Positions 22,970 through 35,385 of a stretch of DNA of 64,000 bases are shown one piece after another. The translations under genes and the position numbers were made by a program. Source of the stretch: Artemisia argyi. Taxonomy: Eukaryota; Streptophyta; Magnoliopsida; Asterales; Asteraceae. Location of the stretch: positions 94,196,743-94,260,742 of the forward strand of contig CM060691.1 in the NCBI GenBank assembly GCA_030686995.1, given 5' to 3'. The notes under the pieces are model-generated. The model had not been told where the DNA came from. It made no database searches and worked only from the letters and a program-made list of their open reading frames with translations. The stretch's first letter is position 1. Each line of letters starts with the position of its first letter.

Positions 22970-25944
22970 TGTAACAATTCGCAATTTCAGGTTAACTTTT
23001 ATTCCCGAAAATTTCACAATTCAGTTTTTACTATTCACTTTTACTATTCACTTTTTACTATTCACTTTTACTATTCATCTCAGAAATTTTTATTTCATAT
23101 TCTCGTAAGTTAAACTATTTTAACGATAATCCGAGAGTTTGACGCTCGTCGGATCATTTCTGCAAAAATCACAAAGCCGTGTCCGAGATTTACTTTTAGG
23201 TTTAATCATTCTAGCATCCCGATATGTCCATAAAACATTATAAACAATAGAAATATGATTTTCTCTCATTTTAGGACAATTCCAAAAGTTTCGGAATTTT
23301 ACGTTTTTCAGTTCAGCATTTTACGCGAATTACGCGTTTTAGACCCGTGTTTCCAGTTTTTAGCAGGGTTTTAGAACCCGATAGATCCTACCACTCATTT
23401 TATATTTTATTATGGAGTATATTGACATGTTTAACCATACTTTCAAGTTTCATATTTTTAGGATACCCGGTTTTACGTTTCGTGACTTAAAAACTTACGG
23501 TTAGCAATTTACGGAGTCAAAACTAGCTACATACTTAGGATATTATCATCCAAAGACCATGACTACTCATCTAGTCACCCTTATCCTTGGAAAACCGACT
23601 TAGGAGGGGGGGGGAGTCACCATGTGTGGTTAAATCTTGACTTTAGCCATTAGATCTTACTTAATTACAACTTTGTCTCCAAGTTTAAGCACCTTCCTAG
23701 CCACCTTCCTAACCTCCTCATTCATAGTATAAATACAAGCTCATTCTTCTTCCTTTCTCATCAATAAAAACGCCACAAGATCAATGCCTAGCACCATGAT
23801 CCTTTGATCTTCAATACACAAGTTACACTACAAAGTTCAATGTCTTAGTATTCTCTACCTAGTTCTTAAGTTTGTTTGGTGATTCCATGGTTGAATTAGG
23901 AGCTACACAAGGTTACTAGGGCTGAAGTTAAATGGTTTTCACAAGGGTTAGATCAAGGCTAGCAAGGGTTACAAGAGTTATGGTGAAGGGTTTACAAGCT
24001 TAGGTTTAGTGTCCTAGTTCTATACTTGACTTCCTTTCTTTAGAAAGCCAAAAGTTGTAAGCAAACCCTTATACACTTTCTTGCTCAATATCATTTCATG
24101 CTTATTATGTTTCTTTCATGCTATATATGGTCTTTGTATTATGTTCATGATGTTTAAAAATGGATAAAACAAGTATTGATATACATATGTTAACTTATGA
24201 CAAGTAAACAAGCAAACTAGTGATTTTTATGGAAAACCACGACCACAATAGTATAACTTTAATATTTGACACTTACTTACTGTTAAAGAGTACTTAACAA
24301 GGAAAACATAGCAATTTGAATCACCCAAAACGAGTACACGAGTCAAAAGTTATGACCATTTGAAGTTAGCGAAACCAAAACGGCAAAACTGCCTATATAG
24401 CATTCTGATCAAATTTTGATTTTGAAAGTCCCACTTCTGGTCCGATTCATCAAAAAGTTAAAACACGAAAGTTGTCCGGAACGACGTTTTCGTTCAGGCA
24501 CAAAGAAGCTCGAGACCTGAAAATGCTTTCTGAGTGATAATTTTCTTCAAATTCTTAACAGCCCATTTTTAGACCAAAGTAACTATATAATTAGATGAGA
24601 CCAAGAGGTCTAATGACCTAAAGCCAAGACCACAACCATGGCTAAAGCCAAGGTTGAGTCTCAAGACCATGGTAACATGACCAAAGTCACGGCAAAGCCA
24701 CGGCTAAAGACCATATAACTATTAAAAGATCAAAAGCTTATATATATATATGCTATCAAATACTACAATAGTAGGGAGCCTCATGTGAGGAGTTCATTGA
24801 GTAAGCCGTCGAGACGAGTTGTGGATTTACGAGTTAAAGTGTCCTGGCTCCTCGAACGTTTACTCTATGACTTCTGAATTATGTCGGCCCGAACGGTAGT
24901 AAGAGATTTACAACCTATACATGTTTCATAGACCACTTATATTCAACGACTTACATTATATACTAAGTACTACATCATGAACATTATGCAAGACATATAT
25001 AGGCAATTCGTCGTATTCTTAGACGTTACTCCAAACCTAAGTCGCAACGTTCTATTATAGGCTGCTCTTAGAGACTTTCGAGATTCGACTACCACTATCA
25101 TTTCTCATTACATAAGCTTAAGGTGAGTCATAGCCCCTACTCTTTTCATACTTGTTTTAACTCTTGGGGGGGATACATGCTCAACTACTTGCTTACTTGT
25201 ACAAATACTCTTAAACATTTATACTTGATTGTGTTATACTTGATTGGCATTATACTTGATTGCGTTATACATACTTGATACACTATACTTGCTTAATTTA
25301 AATACAAGATTCGTATTTACGTGCATACATAATACTCTATTCTGTCGGAGAGGTATTGGTAGTACTCATGGGAAGATGCCCCCTACCCTTGTGTCTATAC
25401 TTGACCTTGGATGTCGTAGTACTATTTGGGGAGAGGCCCCCGCCCTTGTGTCTATTCTTGACCTTGGGTGAATATAATCTGGTGCATTGTATAAACTAAC
25501 TTTTAGCAGTGGGTTGTGGACACACAGGTTGCAAGTCTCTTATGGCGGGACTTGCAACTGAGTGGATTCTCAATGCCTTTGCTGTGTGATCATTCTTTAA
25601 GGTTTTTCAACTGTTTTAAGACAAACTCTATGAACTCACCAACCATTGTGTTGACACTTTAGCATGTTTATCTCAGGTTAGTAAGGCGATAGCTAGTGCG
25701 TGGAACTTAGAGTCAAGCTGCATATTCTGAACACTTACGCTTTTATCATTTACCATTCAAAACATTTGTATACATTTATGTATCATACTTTGGAATCTCA
25801 TGTTTGTAACTTTGAATTCATTAATCGAATGGTAACTTTTCAAAACGTCTCATTTAGATTTCGTTTTCTATAACTTGTACTTTGTATTATGAAGTAGCAC
25901 CCCTATGACACAGTCTTCCGCTGCGGTATTTTGGGGGTGTTACA
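22970..25944 (+). repeat. 5' LTR, 2975 bp
   Basis: It runs from TGTAACAATTCG to GGGGGTGTTACA. Compared with the 3' LTR it has about 26 bp of extra ttttactattcac repeat at 23040-23070. It includes a 57-bp tandem duplication (25359-25415 and 25416-25470) and a hairpin at 25528-25558. The start of the following PBS fixes its right end. Confidence 0.95.
25359..25470 (+). repeat. 57-bp tandem duplication in the LTR
   Basis: Both units begin gtagtact and contain cccttgtgtctat and cttgaccttgg. They differ in the middle (gatgccccctac and gaggcccccgc). The 3' LTR carries the same pair at about 28994-29105. Confidence 0.8.
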
Positions 25945-25947
25945 GAT

Positions 25948-25959
25948 TGGTATCAGAGC
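25948..25959 (+). promoter_or_regulatory. tRNA-Met primer-binding site
   Basis: TGGTATCAGAGC lies three bases after the 5' LTR, a perfect match to the tRNA-Met-type PBS of plant retrotransposons. Confidence 0.95.
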
Positions 25960-26615
25960 CTTGGTTATAGAGAACTAGGTTGCATTTAGTGCCTAGACTA
26001 TAACTGCTATATACGTTAGGACCTTCCTCTTTATTTGCCTTACACACACTACATACACATACGCTTTTTTGGTAGTTGTTGGTTTAGTTCCACGCTGTTA
26101 GATGATGTGACTTTAGTATTATAAGGAGGCCCAGAGATTAGCCGAGTCATTAAAAACATGGAGCTCAGTAATAACTAATTATTTAACTTGATCTTGTGAC
26201 AGTTCTTGTTTGATTAGACACAAGATTTGAGTTAAATAATATTATTGCTTAGCTTTAGGGATTTGATGACTTGATTATCTTACTATCGGCTCAGAAGGCG
26301 GATTTTGTGTCGGAAATTCTTAAGTAGGATGATTTAGAATCTCCTTATTTAAATGGATTGGGACGCCTCTTCAGTTAAATAAAGAAATTGTAAATCACCG
26401 AACCATAAGTTTATGATCCCTTACTTACATAAATTTGGACGCTTCTTTATGTAAGTAATGTGTTATAAATAAGTGGGCTTAATTGTATCCGATACAACTC
26501 CTTAACCAGAATCTTAGACGAATCAGAGTGAACACCACTATTTTAGAGATCCCGAATTCTCTTAGACACACCATAAGTAGTTAACATCAACTGAACTTCG
26601 GGACGAAGTTCTCCT
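25960..26615 (+). other. Structured non-coding core with three stem-loops
   Basis: No ORF. Hairpin A: 26178-26198 with 26219-26240 (11 bp, bulge, 8 bp, 20-nt loop). Hairpin B: 26345-26355 with 26372-26382 (10 of 11 paired, 16-nt loop containing GATTGGGACGCCT). Hairpin C: 26421-26433 with 26446-26458 (13 bp perfect, 12-nt loop containing GGACGCTTC). B and C have homologues with compensatory changes in the minus-strand element at 29865-29974. The core is probably a cis-acting RNA (packaging, dimerisation or priming), since nothing else remains for it to do; this role is inference. Confidence 0.75.
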
Positions 26616-26629
26616 TAAGGGGTAGAGAC
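26616..26629 (+). promoter_or_regulatory. Polypurine tract
   Basis: TAAGGGGTAGAGAC directly precedes the 3' LTR start TGTAACAATTCG. Confidence 0.85.
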
Positions 26630-29579
26630 TGTAACAATTCGCAATTTCAGGTTAACTTTTATTCCCGAAAATTTCACAATTCAGTTTTTACTATTCACTT
26701 TTACTATTCATCTCAGAAATTTTTATTTCATATTCTCGTAAGTTAAACTATTTTAACGATAATCCGAGAGTTTGACGCTCGTCGGATCATTTCTGCAAAA
26801 ATCACAAAGCCGTGTACAAGATTTACTTTTAGGTTTAAACGTCATTCTAGCATCCCGATATGTCCATAAAACATTATAAACAATAGAAATATGATTTTCT
26901 CTCATTTTAGGACAATTCCAAAAGTTTCGGAATTTTACGTTTTTCAGTTCAGCGTTTTACGCGAATTACGCGTTTTAGACCCGTGTTTCCAGTTTTTAGC
27001 AGGGCTTTAGCACCCGATAGATCCTACCACTCATTTTATATTTTATTATGGAGTATATTGACATGTTTAACCATACTTTCAAGTTTCATATTTTTAGGAT
27101 ACCCGGTTTTACGTTTCGTGACTTAAAAACTTACGGTTAGCAATTTACGGAGTCAAAACTAGCTACATACTTAGGATATTATCATCCAAAGACCATGACT
27201 ACTCATCTAGTCACCCTTATCCTTGGAAAACCGACTTAGGAGGGGGGGGGAGTCACCATGTGTGGTTAAATCTTGACTTTAGCCATTAGATCTTACTTAA
27301 TTACAACTTTGTCTCCAAGTTTAAGCACCTTCCTAGCCACCTTCCTAACCTCCTCATTCATAGTATAAATACAAGCTCATTCTTCTTCCTTTCTCATCAA
27401 TAAAAACGCCACAAGATCAATGCCTAGCACCATGATCCTTTGATCTTCAATACACAAGTTACACTACAAAGTTCAATGTCTTAGTATTCTCTACCTAGTT
27501 CTTAAGTTTGTTTGGTGATTCCATGGTTGAATTAGGAGCTACACAAGGTTACTAGGGCTGAAGTTAAATGGTTTTCACAAGGGTTAGATCAAGGCTAGCA
27601 AGGGTTACAAGAGTTATGGTGAAGGGTTTACAAGCTTAGGTTTAGTGTCCTAGTTCTATACTTGACTTCCTTTCTTTAGAAAGCCAAAAGTTGTAAGCAA
27701 ACCCTTATACACTTTCTTGCTCAATATCATTTCATGCTTATTATGTTTCTTTCATGCTATATATGGTCTTTGTATTATGTTCATGATGTTTAAAAATGGA
27801 TAAAACAAGTATTGATATACATATGTTAACTTATGACAAGTAAACAAGCAAACTAGTGATTTTTATGGAAAACCACGACCACAATAGTATAACTTTAATA
27901 TTTGACACTTACTTACTGTTAAAGAGGACTTAACAAGGAAAACATAGCAATTTGAATCACCCAAAACGAGTACACGAGTCAAAAGTTATGACCATTTGAA
28001 GTTAGCGAAACCAAAACGATAAAACTGCCTATATAGCATTCTGATCAAATTTTGATTTTGAAAGTCCCACTTCTGGTCCGATTCATCAAAAAGTTAAAAC
28101 ACGAAAGTTGTCCGGAACGACGTTTTCGTTCAGGCACAAAGAAGCTCGAGACCTGAAAATGCTTTCTGAGTGATAATTTTCTTCAAATTCTTAACAGCCC
28201 ATTTTTAGACCAAAGTAACTATATAATTAGATGAGACCAAGAGGTCTAATGACCTAAAGCCAAGACCACAACCATGGCTAAAGCCAAGGTTGAGTCTCAA
28301 GACCATGGTAACATGACCAAAGTCACGGCAAAGCCACGGCTAAAGACCATATAACTATTAAAAGATCAAAAGCTTATATATATATATGCTATCAAATACT
28401 ACAATAGTAGGGAGCCTCATGTGAGGAGTTCATTGAGTAAGCCGTCGAGACGAGTTGTGGATTTACGAGTTAAAGTGTCCTGGCTCCTCGAACGTTTACT
28501 CTATGACTTCTGAATTATGTCGGCCCGAACGGTAGTAAGAGATTTACAACCTATACATGTTTCATAGACCACTTATATTCAACGACTTACATTATATACT
28601 AAGTACTACATCATGAACATTATGCAAGACATATATAGGCAATTCGTCGTATTCTTAGACGTTACTCCAAACCTAAGTCGCAACGTTCTATTATAGGCTG
28701 CTCTTAGAGACTTTCGAGATTCGACTACCACTGTCATTTCTCATTACATAAGCTTAAGGTGAGTCATAGCCCCTACTCTTTTCATACTTGTTTTAACTCT
28801 TGGGGGGATACATGCTCAACTACTTGCTTACTTGTACAAATACTCTTAAACATTTATACTTGATTGTGTTATACTTGATTGGCATTATACTTGATTGCGT
28901 TATACATACTTGATACACTATACTTGCTTAATTTAAATACAAGATTCGTATTTACGTGCATACATAATACTCTATTCTGTCGGAGAGGTATTGGTAGTAC
29001 TCATGGGAAGATGCCCCCTACCCTTGTGTCTATACTTGACCTTGGATGTCGTAGTACTATTTGGGGAGAGGCCCCCGCCCTTGTGTCTATTCTTGACCTT
29101 GGGTGAATATAATATGGTGCATTGTATAAACTAACTTTTAGCAGTGGGTTGTGGACACACAGGTTGCAAGTCTCTTATGGCGGGACTTGCAACTGAGTGG
29201 ATTCTCAATGCCTTTGCTGTGTGATCATTCTTTAAGGCTTTTCAACTGTTTTAAGACAAACTCTATGAACTCACCAACCATTGTGTTGACACTTTAGCAT
29301 GTTTATCTCAGGTTAGTAAGGCGATAGCTAGTGCGTGGAACTTAGAGTCAAGCTGCATATTCTAAAGACTTACGCTTTTATCATTTACCATTCAAAACAT
29401 TTGTATACATTTATGTATCATACTTTGGAATCTCATGTTTGTAACTTTGAATTCATTAATCGAATGGTAACTTTTCAAAACGTCTCATTTAGAGTTCGTT
29501 TTCTATAACTTGTACTTTGTATTATGAAGTAGCACCCCTATGACACAGTCTTCCGCTGCGGTATTTTGGGGGTGTTACA
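26630..29579 (+). repeat. 3' LTR, 2950 bp
   Basis: It is the near-identical partner of 22970-25944, ending GGGGGTGTTACA at 29579 and followed by ggtgc. Confidence 0.95.
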
Positions 29580-29864
29580 GGTGCCATTAAAGATTAGCAT
29601 TCGTTACTATCATTACTTACATTTTGTACCACTCCTCAAGGCACATTATAACATTATTACAAACTCTTAATCTTTGAGAGTTATACTATAGACACCTAAA
29701 TGGTAGGTTTCACATAACATCCCAATTAAAAGTCACATTCTAATTTTAACCCGCCTATCTTAGTTCTTAATACTTCTAACTAATTCTAGTCTTCCGTTTC
29801 CAACCCCTTCTACTCTACTCATGTCATGTCGGGAATACATAAGCCCACTCATTTATACTTCCTC

Positions 29865-29974
29865 ATTTACATGGAAAGGAGTCCCAATCAATGTAAATCA
29901 AGAAACATAAACTCATGGTTCGGCGATTCATAATTTTTTTAATTAAATGAAAAGGCGTCCCAATCCATTCAACT
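29865..29974 (-). other. Two hairpins homologous to B and C of the giant-LTR element
   Basis: On the minus strand, B' pairs 29974-29966 with 29949-29941 (nine pairs including two G-U) around a 16-nt loop, GATTGGGACGCCTTTT. C' pairs 29898-29891 with 29872-29865 (eight pairs) around an 18-nt loop containing GGGACTCCTTT. Order, loop length and loop core match B and C at 26345-26458, while stem bases differ in compensating ways. Confidence 0.7.
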
Positions 29975-30192
29975 ACGGAAATAATAAATCGTCCTACTTA
30001 TAACCTCCGACATAACCCTCATACTTATTACTTTTTTTCACTTCACTTTCTTTCTCTTCATTCTTATTACACTTCACATTATATTTTTATCTTTTTAGGA
30101 TTGGATCAATACCTTTTATCACATTCACTTTGGGGATATTTTTATATGCCAAAGATATAGGCAACCCCTTGCCGGTGAAGGCAATACATTCC

Positions 30193-30352
30193 ATCCCGAA
30201 GGATACCATTATTAACATCATTAGCTTGGTAATCCCGAAGGATACCACCACTAACATCATTAGCTTGGTCATCCCGAAGGATACCACAATTAATTTTGGT
30301 CATCCCAAAGGATACCACCATTATCAACATCAACTCAGCCATCCCGAAGGAT
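30193..30352 (-). repeat. Five-copy minisatellite of ATCC-TTCG-GGAT hairpins
   Basis: The 12-bp palindromic word atcccgaaggat occurs at 30193, 30232, 30271, 30302 (loop variant caaa) and 30341, with steps of 39, 39, 31 and 39 bp. On the element's minus-strand RNA each forms AUCC-UUCG-GGAU with a C(UUCG)G-type loop. Copies 2-4 extend the stem by UGGU/ACCA with one bulged base. Confidence 0.8.
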
Positions 30353-31289
30353 GCCATCATTAGCCATCATTAACTCACTGGTTAAATGATAAATATCTTT
30401 AACCTTTCACATTTTAACATTGAATCCAAGCTATTAATATTTTAACGCATACATTATTCCATTTATGCTATATAATTAAAAGAAGCGTCATAGAGTATGT
30501 AAAACTTGCTTATCATACTTACAAATTCCTATGTGTCTACACTTCTCATTGCAACTTACATTATTTAACATGCGTTAACCATTTCCACGGTTTTACTATT
30601 ACCTTTTTTTAGGTTACTCGATTCTTTTCCACATCTAACCTTATATATGTTAGTTCGATAACACCTTCACTAATTTACCTTTATCCTTTATATTCACTTT
30701 ATACATTAACACGATCTTCTCGTGTTTATCTAGGCAACATATCATTACGTTCTTAATTACATTCTTAATTCATTACCATTTTCATCTCATCATTACTTGA
30801 CATCGTTTCTTAATCCCATTCTATACTTCTTTTATTAATAGACACTTAACAATTAGTGTGTAACTTCTCACATTACTTTCGAATATTATACATTAGCGTA
30901 CTTATCATCACTACATTCTGCACATTAAGCGTCAAACCTTGACTGACTATTAGCCCACCTCTAATACCACTTAATATTTCTAATCACATTCCATTATCGC
31001 TATTCCAACACATGTTCATATAATCATAATACAATCACCGACACTAACCGAGGTGCACGACAATTTAGTCACTTAAACGCCTTAAGTTATCCACGGACTT
31101 ATATCACATACATTTTAATACCATAAAACACATTCATTATTATTAACTTAGGTTTATATAACCTATCACATAATTTGTTTTGAAACTTAAACATTTACTT
31201 TCTCGCATTACCTTCTTTTACATTCAACACATCTAATAGTGGTTAAGTCTATGCAACCAAAAGTGGAAACCTAATTCACTTAAACCGAA

Positions 31290-31301
31290 GCTCTGATACC
31301 A
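31290..31301 (-). promoter_or_regulatory. tRNA-Met primer-binding site of the outer element
   Basis: The minus strand reads TGGTATCAGAGC, three bases from the LTR end ...GGGGTGTAACA (31305). Confidence 0.9.
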
Positions 31302-31304
31302 AGT

Positions 31305-32290
31305 TGTTACACCCCATGCCTGATTGGACCAAAAATTAAAACTTTTTCGTGAAAACAACTCAACTATAACAGACTTTCAGTTAGTTTTTTAAATAGTGTT
31401 AAAAATCTATGGCAAACCGACCCTTGGAACTATTTTTAAATAAAACTAGACTCAATTACCTTTGAAATGACGAGTGGTACGACTTCTAACGACTTACGGA
31501 TTGTGAGATATGATTTTTAGAAGATCGACTAAAATCTGCCAAGTCTACCTGTGTACCAGAAGGGCGTATGGTCTGTACTCAGAAAAGGCATTTTTTAGGC
31601 AGAAGGCCTTATGCCCAACGCACAAGGGCGTATGACCTGTAACTTAGAAACTCAGAAAACCATTTTTAGACGCAGAAGGGCATATGCCCAGAAGCGGAAG
31701 GCCTTATGCTCCCATTTCCAGATTTTACCAAAAACACAACTTTTAGCAACTTTCTCTAATTTCCGGAAAACCAACTTCTAAGACTCGAAACTTAAAAAAA
31801 CTTTCCAGAAATCTTTAATATAACATAATACATCATTTTTATTCACATACTTGGGCGTAACGACCCTCGGGGACGCACTTTACCATTCGACGGGTGTTTT
31901 GCTAAACACCAATTTTTGACACATTTTACATACAACTCTTATACAACACACATGACTTTTACTTTAACAATAAAGACCTGAACTTTAACACTTAACAACA
32001 TCTTTCACAAAACATTTTATGTCACTTGGGGGTTCTACCTTGATTTGAGTTCGGTACTAATACTAAGCTCCTATGTACGATCCAATACACTTTCTACTCG
32101 CACTTCCAAATCTAAGCTTTAATCCAAGCACAACACTTCCATTAGAACCTACATTGCATTTTCTAGACATTTTTTATTTATGTACCCAAACCCTTATTTA
32201 GGTTTGAAAATACTAGATCTTTTGATTGGTTAAGAAAAATTATTTGGCCAGTTTGACCCATTTGTAAAGTTTTTCTTCAAGATCTTTACG
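31305..32290 (-). mobile_element. LTR of the outer minus-strand element; right end unclear
   Basis: It starts (plus coordinates) TGTTACACCCC beside the PBS, so it is the 5' LTR of a minus-strand element. Its far end is not visible: a MITE-like sequence begins near 32292. It contains the palindromic word cluster at 31558-31711. No ORF. Confidence 0.6.
31558..31711. repeat. Five short palindromic words (GAAGGGCRTATG / GAAGGCCTTATG)
   Basis: Variants occur at about 31559, 31600, 31622, 31674 and 31697. One contains the perfect 12-bp palindrome GGGCATATGCCC (31678-31689); two contain AAGGCCTT. They resemble the family-specific inverted repeats in the other LTRs. Confidence 0.75.
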
Positions 32291-32291
32291 C

Positions 32292-32513
32292 TATGTTTGG
32301 CTTAGAGCTTTTTGGAGCTTTTTAGGGCGATGATCGGTGAGCAATGAGCTTTTTGATTTTTATAGTTCGTTTGGCAAAGGAGCGGTGAGCTTTGCTATGT
32401 TTTAGGAAAGCTCATTTTTCCAATGCTTCTTTAAGAAGCTGTGATTTGCGGTGAGCTGTGGGTACTGCTAACAGCTCACTGCTACTGCTCACTGCTTCTT
32501 TTACCAAACACAC
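32292..32513. mobile_element. Possible MITE with GTTTGG-type ends
   Basis: The left end tatgtttggcttagagctttttgg and the reverse complement of the right end (tgtgtttggtaaaagaagcagtg) are both of the GTTTGG kind common in plant hAT or Harbinger MITEs. The interior is rich in gagcnnn(g)agc repeats. The terminal match is imperfect and I could not define a target duplication. Confidence 0.4.
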
Positions 32514-32844
32514 CATTAATCTTAGAAGTGTTCTTTGAAAGCATTGTTTTAACAATAGCATGTTCTCTATTTTCAAGTATAATAATTCTTTCAGATTCTT
32601 CAGGGTTTTTTTTTTTTAGATTATTCAGAAACTTTTGAGGTCAAACTATCATTTTCTTTTTGTGCATTATTAACCATTGTTTGATAATCATAAATCTTGA
32701 CTGAGGAATATTATCATCCTTTTTATCACATTGTAAAGTAGCAAATGCAGCAGAGTATTTTGATCTTTCTAAATCAAGTTTTTTTCCCCTTCATATTCTA
32801 GTAATTTACGATCAAGGAGTATTAGAGATTTGCCAAATTATGAC

Positions 32845-33108
32845 TATACCTCGGCTACAGAATCCTTGTGTTTCACCTCATCATCAACCAGCACATCACA
32901 TAGTTTTGCCATCAAACATACCTTAACATCCAGTTCTTCTTCTTCTTCAGATGCAGTCAATTCTAACTAGCTCGCATCCTTAGCCATCAATGCAATTCCA
33001 TTTTCCTGCTTCTTGCACAAAAGCATCTTTCTCATGTAGTACTCAAAGTCCTTCACCTTTGGCTTCCGGTAGTCTTCAGCAAAATGACTCGGCTGTCATA
33101 ATTCACAT
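32845..33108 (-). pseudogene. gag: Ty1/copia gag fragment
   Basis: The minus strand encodes SHFAEDYRKPKVKDFEYYMR, then KKQENGIALMAKD, a stop, LTASEEEEELDVKVCLMAKL and DDEVKHKDSVAEV. This is the region after the zinc knuckle of copia Gag; the knuckle itself is broken (a stop replaces the second cysteine). Both ends are lost. No pol follows, so it is an isolated relic. It is opposite in strand to the Sirevirus-like element that begins at about 34.6 kb, so it does not belong to it. Confidence 0.7.
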
Positions 33109-33273
33109 TTTCCAGGTCATAACGTAACTTTAAAATAAAATAATTCACTTTGAATATTTGAATATTTACTTTGACGCATAACCATTAGGTTAAATCGCTT
33201 AAACCAGAAAACAACATTTAGTGTGCACCGAAAATAGACTAAGTTTAGTCTACACCAACAATGTGCATAAACA

Positions 33274-33279
<6 letters not shown>

Positions 33280-33345
<66 letters not shown>
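33280..33345. repeat. (AT)n microsatellite, about 66 bp
   Basis: An uninterrupted AT alternation. A 16-base poly-C run follows at 33514-33529. Confidence 0.97.
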
Positions 33346-34592
<1,247 letters not shown>

Positions 34593-34623
34593 GGCGGCCC
34601 CCTTAAAGATTAAGGGGACCGGC
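34593..34623 (+). promoter_or_regulatory. GC-rich hairpin module, copy 1 (before ORF1)
   Basis: GGCGGCCCCCTTAA is followed by aga and the inverted TTAAGGGGACCGGC. Eight perfect pairs form around a 3-nt loop, then one mismatch and three more pairs. The same module recurs at 37355-37427 (before ORF2) and 39086-39158 (in the LTR). It lies at the start of the ORF1 leader. Confidence 0.85.
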
Positions 34624-34815
34624 TATCTGACACTCCCAAATCTGTTTTCCACCTTATTTCCATTCCCAAACACTCCATTTGCTCATATATTTCTTCCCCA
34701 CCACTGCTGAGTACGAACCAAAACACCCAAAACCATCAAAATCATCCACCATATCACCAATCCGGGGTTGTTTCGCAAGGGGCAAACGTTAACCAAACAT
34801 ATAACAACATCTTTT

Positions 34816-35291
34816 GTAAGTTTTCCAACATGCATTTCATCACATTTCATTCAATTTGGTGTCTAATCAATAAATAGGCATTTTATTAAAATTTATTTTA
34901 ATTCGAATTTTAGTGAAATAGAAGCTAGGAATTGAACTACCAAATGCTTCCCATAGGATTAGGATGATGTATTGCAACTCAAATTTAGTATAACATATCA
35001 TTTTGTCAAAATCATTAATCGCCCATAAACCCTTGTTGAATTTTATTTTTCAAAAGGCACATTGTTGATATAACTCTTAAAAACTATTTAAAACTCACTA
35101 CATTACATTGTTTTAATGTTATAAACAATCAAAACATACTTTTCAATTCATTATAAAATGGTTCTTGAAGACAACATGGGCGTTTGATTCATGAACAAAC
35201 TATAACTATATGTGGTTATCCGAAACTTAAAACTAGCTCATAAAATTTGTTAATACTACTAGAATCAATAGATGTCATCAAGATATATAAT

Positions 35292-35385
<94 letters not shown>

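Larger units (their letters stand above)
22970..29579 (+). mobile_element. Non-autonomous Ty3-like element: 2.95-kb LTRs around 685 bp of non-coding DNA
   Basis: Its LTRs are 22970-25944 and 26630-29579. It has a tRNA-Met PBS at 25948-25959, a PPT at 26616-26629 and target duplications ggtgc at 22965-22969 and 29580-29584. The interior (25945-26629) has no ORF, so replication must have used proteins of another element. The 3' end of the interior (CTGAACTTCGGGACGAAGTTC) is shared with the Tekay-like array, which suggests a Tekay-clade helper. Its shape (about 90% LTR) fits neither TRIM (short) nor LARD (long interior). LTR divergence is low: about 15 substitutions and a few indels by eye. Confidence 0.93.
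29585..31304 (-). mobile_element. Outer Ty3-like element, 5' part of a non-coding internal region
   Basis: It lies just inside a tRNA-Met PBS on the minus strand (31290-31301). Positions 29830-30020 are homologous to 26290-26480 of the giant-LTR element in inverted orientation, including the text CGAACCAT.AGTTTATG between two hairpins. No ORF looks real. A tetraloop-hairpin minisatellite lies at 30193-30352. The rest (30380-31280) is AT-rich and shows nothing recognisable. Confidence 0.65.

Noticed and set aside
25244..25471. 75-codon ORF repeated in both giant LTRs
   Set aside because: It is within a tandem duplication of the LTR with no domain; repeated only because the LTR is.
30193..30352. 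CRISPR-like regular spacing of short repeats
   Set aside because: Repeats are 12 bp with related, not unique, spacers in plant retroelement DNA, and no cas genes are present; it is a minisatellite.
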